In this document: one piece after another, positions 57,859 to 64,000 of the stretch | Layout of the letters: each line of letters begins with the position of its first letter | How positions within the stretch are numbered: the stretch's first letter is position 1 | NCBI RefSeq assembly: GCF_037479095.1 | Contig: NZ_JBBGZW010000001.1 | Location: forward strand, 3,720,001-3,784,000 | DNA: 64,000 nucleotides | Source of the DNA: Pantoea nemavictus | Lineage (GTDB): Bacteria > Pseudomonadota > Gammaproteobacteria > Enterobacterales > Enterobacteriaceae | Direction: 5' to 3' | The notes under the pieces: model-generated | The model's database searches: none | What the model saw: only the letters and a program-made list of their open reading frames with translations | What the model was told of the DNA's origin: nothing | Made by a program: the position numbers and the translations under genes

Positions 57859-58902
57859 ATGACCATGAACACGCCTGGACCGCTGATGCTTGACGTCGAG
57901 AGCTATGAGCTTGATGCCGAAGAGCGCGACATTCTGCAGCATCCGCTGGTGGGCGGGCTGATTCTGTTTGCCCGTAACTTCCATGATGTTGCGCAGCTGG
58001 CAGAGCTGGTGCGCCAGATTCGCGCCGCTTCGCGTAATCGGCTGGTGGTCGCCGTGGATCAGGAAGGGGGCCGCGTGCAGCGCTTCCGCGACGGCTTTAC
58101 CCAATTGCCAGCGATGCAATCTTTTGCTGCGCTGCACGATCTCAGCAGTGCCGGTGAACTGGCGCAGCAAGCCGGCTGGCAGATGGCGGCGGAGATGATC
58201 GCCATGGACATCGACATCAGCTTCGCCCCGGTGCTGGATATTGGTCATATCAGCGCGGCAATCGGCGATCGTTCATTCCATGCAGATCCGGCGATTGCGC
58301 TGCAGATCGCGCGTCGTTTTATCAACGGCATGCATGAAGCCGGCATGAAAACCACCGGCAAACACTTCCCCGGTCACGGCGCGGTCAGCGCGGACTCACA
58401 TAAAGAGACGCCGCGCGATCCGCGCGATGCCGCCACGCTGCGCCAGCATGACATGGCAATCTTTAAGCAGTTGATTGACGAACAGCTCCTCGATGCGGTG
58501 ATGCCGGCGCACGTTATCTATACTGAGGTGGATCCGCTTCCTGCCAGCGGTTCGCCCTACTGGCTGCAAACCGTGCTGCGTAAAGAGCTCAGCTTCAACG
58601 GCGTGATCTTCTCCGATGATTTGTCGATGGAAGGCGCGGCGGTGATGGGCAGCTATGCCGAACGCGCGCAGCAGTCGCTGAATGCCGGTTGCGATATGAT
58701 CCTGGTGTGCAATCAGCGAGCAGGCGCAGTAAGCGTGTTGGATAACTTGACGCCGATCGGGGCAGAGCGCGTGACGCAGTTATACCATCAGGGCCGTATG
58801 ACCCGTCAAAGCCTGCTGGCAAGCGAGCGCTGGCGGCAGAATCAGCGTCAACTCAGCGCGTTGCAACAGCGCTGGCTGGCGCATAAAGCTTCGGTCAGCT
58901 AA
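57859..58902 (+). CDS. nagZ: Beta-N-acetylhexosaminidase NagZ
   Basis: NagZ is the cytosolic GH3 beta-hexosaminidase of peptidoglycan recycling; its products can induce AmpC-type beta-lactamase systems. The 347-residue product has the GH3 NagZ motif [22 protein letters not shown] (about 164-185, with the Asp-His pair) and the nucleophile region [13 protein letters not shown]. It starts with a six-residue extension relative to E. coli ([17 protein letters not shown]). It follows thiK after 15 nt. Confidence 0.96.
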   Translation: MTMNTPGPLMLDVESYELDAEERDILQHPLVGGLILFARNFHDVAQLAELVRQIRAASRNRLVVAVDQEGGRVQRFRDGFTQLPAMQSFAALHDLSSAGELAQQAGWQMAAEMIAMDIDISFAPVLDIGHISAAIGDRSFHADPAIALQIARRFINGMHEAGMKTTGKHFPGHGAVSADSHKETPRDPRDAATLRQHDMAIFKQLIDEQLLDAVMPAHVIYTEVDPLPASGSPYWLQTVLRKELSFNGVIFSDDLSMEGAAVMGSYAERAQQSLNAGCDMILVCNQRAGAVSVLDNLTPIGAERVTQLYHQGRMTRQSLLASERWRQNQRQLSALQQRWLAHKASVS

Positions 58903-58941
58903 GCGTCGCTGCCCGGATCTCACTTCACGCTGAGGAAAATC

Positions 58942-59484
58942 ATGATCATCTATTTGCACGGTTTTGATTCCAACAGTCCGGGCAACCATGAAAAGGTGCT
59001 GCAGCTGCAGTTCATTGACCCGGACGTCAGATTAGTCAGTTACAGCACCCGTCATCCCAAACATGATATGCAGTTTCTGCTGAAAGAGTGCGATAAGTTG
59101 CTGCAACAGGGCGACGATGCGCATCCGCTGATTTGCGGGGTTGGCCTCGGCGGTTATTGGGCCGAGCGTATTGGTTTTCTTTGCGGCATGCGTCAGGCGA
59201 TTTTCAATCCCAATCTTTTTCCCTTCGAAAACATGGAAGGCAAAATAGATCGGCCGGAAGAGTATCTCGATATTGCCACCAAATGCGTCAGCGATTTCCG
59301 CGCAACGAATCGCAACCGCTGTCTGACCATTTTGTCGCGCAATGATGAAGCGCTGGATAATCAGCGCAGCGCGGCACAGCTGCAGCCGTTCTATGAAATC
59401 ATCTGGGATGACGAGGCCAGCCATAAATTTAAAAATATTGCGCCGCATTTACAGCGCATCAAAGCCTTTAAACTCCTCGCCTGA
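58942..59484 (+). CDS. ycfP: YcfP family alpha/beta-hydrolase-like protein (UPF0227)
   Basis: This UPF0227 protein has a predicted esterase/lipase-like fold and unknown substrate. The 180-residue product begins [24 protein letters not shown], with the oxyanion HG motif, and has [29 protein letters not shown]. The usual nucleophile serine is replaced by a glycine (GVGLGG), a family feature. It follows nagZ after 39 nt and matches E. coli YcfP (180). Confidence 0.93.
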   Translation: MIIYLHGFDSNSPGNHEKVLQLQFIDPDVRLVSYSTRHPKHDMQFLLKECDKLLQQGDDAHPLICGVGLGGYWAERIGFLCGMRQAIFNPNLFPFENMEGKIDRPEEYLDIATKCVSDFRATNRNRCLTILSRNDEALDNQRSAAQLQPFYEIIWDDEASHKFKNIAPHLQRIKAFKLLA

Positions 59485-59548
59485 CCTCCCGTGCGCCGTG
59501 TGATGCGGCGCATAAAATGTGTAACATTCTGATAATGCTGTTGAAAGA

Positions 59549-59562
59549 TTGATCCACATCAA
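59549..59562. promoter_or_regulatory. FNR box of ndh
   Basis: TTGAT-CCAC-ATCAA is a perfect FNR site 135-148 bp upstream of the ndh start codon. FNR represses ndh without oxygen in E. coli. Confidence 0.85.
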
Positions 59563-59696
59563 TTTTCTTATGTTATGTCTCCGACGCCGTGATATTCTGC
59601 CCCTAGCTCGCGATTTAACGTCGCCAACCCTATGTTTATTAAGGTTTTTATTAACCATTAATTAACTATTGGTTTACAACTTTGAGGGGGTCTTTG

Positions 59697-61001
59697 TTGA
59701 CTACATCTATGGAAAAAATCGTTATCATCGGCGGTGGTGCTGGAGGCTTAGAACTGGCCACGCAGCTGGGTCACAAGCTGGGACGCAAGAAAAAAGCCGA
59801 GATCATTCTGGTCGATCGTAACCACAGCCACCTGTGGAAACCGTTGCTGCATGAAGTGGCGACCGGTTCGATGGACGAAGGTATCGATGCGCTGAGCTAT
59901 CTGGCGCACGCGCGCAATCACGGCTTCCAGTTCCAGCTGGGATCGCTGACGCAAATCAACCGTGAGAATAAAACCCTTGAGCTGGCCGAAATCCGCGATG
60001 CCGAAGGTGCGCTGTTAGTGCCGCAGCGTGAGCTGGCTTACGATCGCCTGGTCATTGCGCTCGGCAGCACCTCAAACGACTTCGGCACGCCGGGCGTAAA
60101 AGATCACTGCATCTTCCTCGATAACCCGCATCAGGCGCGCCGTTTCCACAACGAAATGCTTAACTTGTTCCTGCGTTTCTCGGCCAGCGAAGGCAGCCTG
60201 GAAAAAGTGAACATTGCCATCGTCGGCGGCGGCGCTACCGGCGTGGAGCTCTCCGCTGAGCTGTATAACGCGGTGAAACAGCTTCACAGCTACGGCTACA
60301 AAGGTCTGGACAGCTCTTCGCTCAACGTCACGCTGGTGGAAGCCGGTGAACGTATTTTGCCTGCGCTGCCACCGCGTATCTCTGCTGCGGCGCATCAGGA
60401 GCTGACCAAGCTTGGCGTGCGCGTGTTGACGCAAACCATGGTCACCAGCGCCACGGAAAACGGCTTGAATACCAAAGGCGGCGAATTTATTGATGCCGAT
60501 CTGATGGTGTGGGCGGCGGGGATTAAAGCGCCAGATTTCCTGAAGGAGATTGGCGGGCTGGAAACCAACCGCATTAATCAGCTGGTGGTGAAAGAGACGC
60601 TGCAAACCACGCTGGATGATGATATCTACGCCATTGGCGACTGTGCATCCTGCGCGCTGCCGGGTGGCGGATTTGTACCGCCGCGCGCGCAGTCAGCGCA
60701 TCAGATGGCTTCCCGCGCGCTGGAAAACATTCTCGCGCAGCGTAAAGACAAGCCGCTGAAAGCCTACGTTTATAAAGATCATGGTTCTCTGGTATCGCTG
60801 TCGCGCTTCAGCACCGTGGGAAGTTTGATGGGTAACCTGATGCGCGGTTCAATGATGGTAGAAGGGCGTATTGCACGTTTTGTCTACATCTCTCTATATC
60901 GTATGCACCAGATTGCGCTCCACGGATACTTCAAGACCGGGCTGATGATGTTGGTTGGCAGTCTTAACCGCGTACTGCGTCCGCGCCTCAAGCTGCACTA
61001 A
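59697..61001 (+). CDS. ndh: NADH dehydrogenase II (type II NADH:quinone oxidoreductase)
   Basis: Ndh is the single-subunit, non-proton-pumping NADH:quinone reductase. The 434 residues from TTG 59697 equal E. coli Ndh in length. Both dinucleotide motifs are visible: [17 protein letters not shown] at the N-terminus (FAD) and [17 protein letters not shown] near residues 170-186 (NADH). The C-terminal membrane-binding region is seen as [47 protein letters not shown] with GAGGGGG 6 nt upstream fits the E. coli TTG start; reading further upstream is unsupported. An FNR box precedes it. Confidence 0.97.
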   Translation: MTTSMEKIVIIGGGAGGLELATQLGHKLGRKKKAEIILVDRNHSHLWKPLLHEVATGSMDEGIDALSYLAHARNHGFQFQLGSLTQINRENKTLELAEIRDAEGALLVPQRELAYDRLVIALGSTSNDFGTPGVKDHCIFLDNPHQARRFHNEMLNLFLRFSASEGSLEKVNIAIVGGGATGVELSAELYNAVKQLHSYGYKGLDSSSLNVTLVEAGERILPALPPRISAAAHQELTKLGVRVLTQTMVTSATENGLNTKGGEFIDADLMVWAAGIKAPDFLKEIGGLETNRINQLVVKETLQTTLDDDIYAIGDCASCALPGGGFVPPRAQSAHQMASRALENILAQRKDKPLKAYVYKDHGSLVSLSRFSTVGSLMGNLMRGSMMVEGRIARFVYISLYRMHQIALHGYFKTGLMMLVGSLNRVLRPRLKLH

Positions 61002-61043
61002 TGATTTTCGGGCGGTGCAATCCCGCTCCAAGCCACACCCGCT

Positions 61044-61087
61044 GCCGTAACCTGCTGAAAAACACCCGTTCAGCTTAAGGTTACGGC
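61044..61087. other. Long hairpin downstream of ndh
   Basis: GCCGTAACCT and GCTGAA pair with TTCAGC and AGGTTACGGC across 44 bp, a strong stem 42 nt after the ndh stop. It has no T tract, so it may protect the mRNA 3' end or be a repeat unit. Confidence 0.6.
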
Positions 61088-61249
61088 GCTATTACACCCG
61101 CTCTCAGAACTCTCCTAAAAGCTGGCCCTGGTGGGTTTCCGCTGCGTTTCCTCCATTAATCTGATGTTGCAATTACGGTCCATCTGTAAAACTTATTACC
61201 AACAAACACGGCGCGGCGCGCACGCCGGTTATGCCTCGGCTACCAGGAT

Positions 61250-61264
61250 TTCGTAGCGGCAGGA
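61250..61264 (+). repeat. Partial GTAGCGGC repeat before ycfJ
   Basis: TTTCGTAGCGGCAGG resembles the left arm of the 61920-62011 repeat (ATTCGTAGCGGCGC) but lacks a paired right arm. A degenerate or chance match. Confidence 0.3.
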
Positions 61265-61297
61265 ATGCGCGGTAACAACCTTCAGGAGGACATTCCT

Positions 61298-61840
61298 GTG
61301 AATAAATCAATGTTAGCGGGTATCGGTATCGGCGTAGCAGCAGCGTTAGGTGTTGCCGCAGTCGCCAGCATGGATGTTTTCGATCGCGGCCCGCAGTTTG
61401 CACAAGTTCTGTCGGCGACGCCGATCAAAGAGAGCATCAAACAGCCGCGACAGGAGTGTCGCAACGTGACCTTAACCCATCGCCGAGCGGTACAGGATGA
61501 GAATCGTATCGCCGGTTCAGTATTGGGTGCGGTAGCGGGTGGCGTGTTGGGCCACCAGTTTGGCGGCGGACGCGGTCGCGATGTGGCGACGGTAGCTGGC
61601 GCGCTGGCCGGAGGTTACGGCGGTAATCAGGTGCAGGGTGCGCTGCAGGATCGTGATACTTACACCACCAACGAGCAACGTTGCAAAACGGTATACGATA
61701 AACAGGAAAAAATGCTGGGTTATGACGTGACCTATAAAATAGGCGACCAGCAGGGCAAGATCCGCATGGAGAATGACCCTGGCACCCGCATTCCGCTCGA
61801 CCGCAACGGTCAGCTGATCCTGAATTCGAATCAGGCCTAA
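61298..61840 (+). CDS. ycfJ: YcfJ family glycine-zipper protein
   Basis: YcfJ is a predicted envelope protein of unknown role. The 180-residue product has a membrane-anchor N-terminus (NKSMLAGIGIGVAAALGVAAVASM) and a central glycine-zipper (GSVLGAVAGGVLGHQFGGG, about residues 69-87) as in outer-membrane or rare-lipoprotein-A-type proteins. The C-terminus YDVTYKIGDQQGKIRMENDPGTRIPLD is highly conserved. It starts at GTG 61298 with AGGAGG 8 nt upstream. In E. coli comR, bhsA and ldtC follow; here mfd is next. Confidence 0.93.
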   Translation: MNKSMLAGIGIGVAAALGVAAVASMDVFDRGPQFAQVLSATPIKESIKQPRQECRNVTLTHRRAVQDENRIAGSVLGAVAGGVLGHQFGGGRGRDVATVAGALAGGYGGNQVQGALQDRDTYTTNEQRCKTVYDKQEKMLGYDVTYKIGDQQGKIRMENDPGTRIPLDRNGQLILNSNQA

Positions 61841-61872
61841 TTGGGCAAAGCTACATCACAGCAGCAGTAACG

Positions 61873-61899
61873 AAAAAAGCGCCGTAAGGCGCTTTTTTT
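61873..61899. terminator. Bidirectional terminator of ycfJ and mfd
   Basis: AAAAAAGCGCC-GTAA-GGCGCTTTTTTT between convergent ycfJ and mfd; T-rich on both strands. Confidence 0.88.
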
Positions 61900-61919
61900 G
61901 TATATGAGATCCTCAACTC

Positions 61920-62011
61920 GCACGGATTCGTAGCGGCGCAATTTATTGCGCCTTATCAATGGCGCACGGAGTCAAAGGCGCGCGATGAATCGCGCCGCTA
62001 CGATTCCGTGC
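61920..62011. repeat. 92-bp inverted repeat at the 3' end of mfd
   Basis: Left arm GCACGGATTCGTAGCGGCGC (61920-61939) pairs with GCGCCGCTACGATTCCGTGC (61992-62011), 19 of 20 bases. Within it, CGTAGCGGCGCAATTTATTG (61929-61948) and its inverted partner CAT...CGCGCCGCTACG (61983-62002) form nested stems. The repeat ends 9 nt before the mfd stop codon. Related fragments occur near 8092 and 61250. Confidence 0.7.
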
Positions 62012-62020
62012 GGATATCCA

Positions 62021-64000
62021 CTAAACCCGGTTCTTCGCCAGCTCGCTAACAAAACTCTGCACCCACTCCATACGGACTTTCCGGTCCGCCATTTCACGGG
62101 TGAATTTCAGACGGGTTGGCCCATCCAGTTTCCACTGCTGCGGATCTTTCTGCAGCAGGCCAATCAGCCAGCCTGGATCGACGTGGTTCTGCGGCGCGAA
62201 CTCGAAGAAGCCGCCTTTATCGCTGGCTTCAATCTTACGAATCCCCAACTCGCGCGCCACTAAACGCAACCCGGCGATGTCCAGCAGATTACGCGCCGCA
62301 TCCGGCAGTTTGCCAAAGCGATCGATCATCTCCACCTTCAACTCAGCCAAATCCTGCTCATCCGCAGCGCTGGCTACGCGTTTGTACAGCGACAAACGGG
62401 TATTCACATCGGGGATAAAATCATCCGGCAGCAGGGCGGGCATGCGCAGTTCGATTTCAGTTTGATTGCTGGTGAGATCTTCCAGTGACGGCTCGCGACC
62501 CGCTTTCAATGCATCAACCGCGTTCTCCAGCAGCTCCATATACAGCGTGAAACCGATGGTTTCCATCTGTCCGCTCTGATCTTCGCCAAGCAGTTCACCG
62601 GCACCGCGAATCTCCAGATCGTGCGTTGCCAGCGCGAAACCGGCACCTAAATCTTCCAGCGAAGCGATGGCCTCGAGGCGTTTCTGTGCATCGGTAGTCA
62701 TCGCTTTCGGATGCGGCGTCAGCAGCCACGCATACGCCTGATGATGCGAACGGCCCACGCGGCCGCGTAGCTGATGCAGCTGCGCCAAACCAAAGTGGTC
62801 GGCGCGCTCGATGATGATGGTATTCGCGCTGGGCACATCGATGCCGGTTTCGATGATGGTGGTACACACCAGCACGTTAAAGCGCTGATGGTGGAAATCG
62901 TTCATCACCCGCTCCAGATCGCGCTCGCGCATCTGGCCGTGACCAATGGCGATACGCGCTTCCGGCACCAGTTCTGCCAGCCGCTGCGCCGCTTTCTCGA
63001 TGTTCTCCACGTCATTGTAGAGATAGTAAACCTGGCCACCGCGCAGCACTTCACGCAGGATCGCCTCGCGCACCACCAGGCTGTCGTACTCGCGCACAAA
63101 GGTTTTCACCGCCATACGTCGTGCCGGTGGCGTGGCAATAATCGACAGATCGCGCATGCCGCTCATCGCCATATTCAGCGTACGTGGAATTGGCGTAGCG
63201 GTGAGCGTCAGGATATCCACATCGGCGCGCATCGCCTTGATACGCTCTTTGTGACGCACGCCAAAGCGGTGCTCTTCATCGACGATCAGCAGGCCGAGAT
63301 CGTGCCATTTCAGATCGTTCGACAGCAGCTTGTGCGTACCTATCAGAATATCGACTTTGCCTTCGCGTGCCTGTTCCAGCACCTGACTTTGCTCTTTCGC
63401 GGTACGGAAACGCGACAGCATCTCAATGCGCACCGGCCAGTTGGCGAAACGATCGCGGAAGTTGTCGTAATGTTGCTGCGCCAGCAACGTGGTCGGCACC
63501 AGCACCGCAACCTGTTTGGCATTTTCGACCGCGAGGAACGCGGCGCGCATCGCCACTTCGGTTTTACCAAAGCCTACGTCGCCGCACACCAGGCGATCCA
63601 TCGCCAGCGGCTGGCACATGTCGCTCAGTACGGCATTGATCGCCTGGCCCTGATCCGGCGTAGTTTCAAACGGGAAGCCTTCACAGAACAGCTGATACTG
63701 ATCGCGATCGTGCTTAAAGGCGAAGCCGGTCTTGGCGGCGCGCTGGGCGTAGATATCCAGCAGCTCTGCCGCCACGTCGCGTACTTTCTCGGCGGCTTTC
63801 TGCCGCGCGCGTGACCAGGCATCACTGCCGAGTTTATGCAGCGGCGCATTCTCATCCGCGCCACCGGCATAGCGGCTGATTAAATGCAGCGACGAAACCG
63901 GCACGTACAGTTTGGCATCGCCGGCATAGGAGAGCATCAAGTATTCCGCCACAATGCCGCCGGCTTCCAGCGTGGTCAGGCCGATATAGCGCCCAACGCC
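62021..64000 (-). CDS. mfd: Transcription-repair coupling factor Mfd, C-terminal part (5' end outside window)
   Basis: Mfd removes stalled RNA polymerase at DNA lesions and recruits UvrA. The visible 660 or so codons cover the second half of the 1148-residue E. coli protein. They include the RNA polymerase-interaction (CarD-like) end at the window edge ([37 protein letters not shown]), then the RecG-like translocase with Walker [12 protein letters not shown], motif II DEEHRFG, the GRVGR motif and the TRCF C-terminal D7 domain ([25 protein letters not shown]). It continues past the right edge, so the start is not seen. Confidence 0.96.
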   Translation of the reverse strand, partial: GVGRYIGLTTLEAGGIVAEYLMLSYAGDAKLYVPVSSLHLISRYAGGADENAPLHKLGSDAWSRARQKAAEKVRDVAAELLDIYAQRAAKTGFAFKHDRDQYQLFCEGFPFETTPDQGQAINAVLSDMCQPLAMDRLVCGDVGFGKTEVAMRAAFLAVENAKQVAVLVPTTLLAQQHYDNFRDRFANWPVRIEMLSRFRTAKEQSQVLEQAREGKVDILIGTHKLLSNDLKWHDLGLLIVDEEHRFGVRHKERIKAMRADVDILTLTATPIPRTLNMAMSGMRDLSIIATPPARRMAVKTFVREYDSLVVREAILREVLRGGQVYYLYNDVENIEKAAQRLAELVPEARIAIGHGQMRERDLERVMNDFHHQRFNVLVCTTIIETGIDVPSANTIIIERADHFGLAQLHQLRGRVGRSHHQAYAWLLTPHPKAMTTDAQKRLEAIASLEDLGAGFALATHDLEIRGAGELLGEDQSGQMETIGFTLYMELLENAVDALKAGREPSLEDLTSNQTEIELRMPALLPDDFIPDVNTRLSLYKRVASAADEQDLAELKVEMIDRFGKLPDAARNLLDIAGLRLVARELGIRKIEASDKGGFFEFAPQNHVDPGWLIGLLQKDPQQWKLDGPTRLKFTREMADRKVRMEWVQSFVSELAKNRV

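Noticed and set aside
62774..63814. 346-codon plus-strand open frame
   Set aside because: Antisense to mfd; no independent support.

Overview
This 64 kb window is ordinary enterobacterial chromosome. It follows the Escherichia coli K-12 gene order around 23-25 min almost gene for gene: clsC-opgCGH-yceK-msyB-lpxL-trhO-yceIJ-solA-bssS-dinI-pyrC-yceB-grxB-mdtH-rimJ-yceH-yceM-murJ-flgNMA/flgB-L-rne-rluC-yceF-yceD-rpmF-plsX-fabHDG-acpP-fabF-pabC-mltG-tmk-holB-ycfH-ptsG-...-hinT-ycfL-lpoB-thiK-nagZ-ycfP-ndh-ycfJ-mfd. Protein divergence, the locations of gene losses and gains, and a KdgR-type pectin-catabolism box suggest a plant-associated Erwiniaceae member (Pantoea or Erwinia-like). The family is inferred; the order Enterobacterales is secure. 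There are no rRNA or tRNA genes, CRISPR arrays, phages or transposase genes.

Layout. (1) 1-24 kb: membrane and envelope glycan genes (cardiolipin synthase C, osmoregulated periplasmic glucans, lipid A acyltransferase LpxL, lipid II flippase MurJ), mixed with small stress and metabolic genes (SOS gene dinI with a clear LexA box, pyrC with a PurR-like box, grxB, solA, trhO). msyB is interrupted by one in-frame amber codon. The E. coli mdtG position carries a small Cys-containing hypothetical gene and an AT-rich gene-free stretch. (2) 22.8-34.4 kb: the complete flg cluster, flgN-flgM-flgA leftward and flgB to flgL rightward, with a FlhDC-like box between them and sigma-28 promoters before flgM and flgK. 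(3) 34.7-40 kb: RNase E with its long leader, rluC and yceF. (4) 40.2-50.7 kb: the yceD-rpmF-plsX-fabHDG-acpP-fabF fatty acid cluster, continuing to pabC-mltG-tmk-holB-ycfH. (5) 50.9-55.7 kb: ptsG with Mlc-, CRP- and SgrS-like sites, then a two-gene GH105 hydrolase plus GPH-transporter operon where E. coli has fhuE. (6) 55.7-64 kb: hinT, lpoB, thiK, nagZ, ndh with a perfect FNR box, ycfJ, and the C-terminal part of mfd. The comR-bhsA-ldtC genes found here in E. coli are missing.

The less expected content is small. A 199-bp element after murJ has 21-bp imperfect terminal inverted repeats and three strong internal hairpins. A 111-bp inverted-repeat element follows ptsG. A 92-bp inverted repeat lies at the 3' end of mfd, with degenerate relatives elsewhere. 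A perfect palindrome sits in the mdtH promoter region. The yceD transcript may be leaderless. No large undescribed system is visible; these short repeat families and the msyB amber codon are the best leads.
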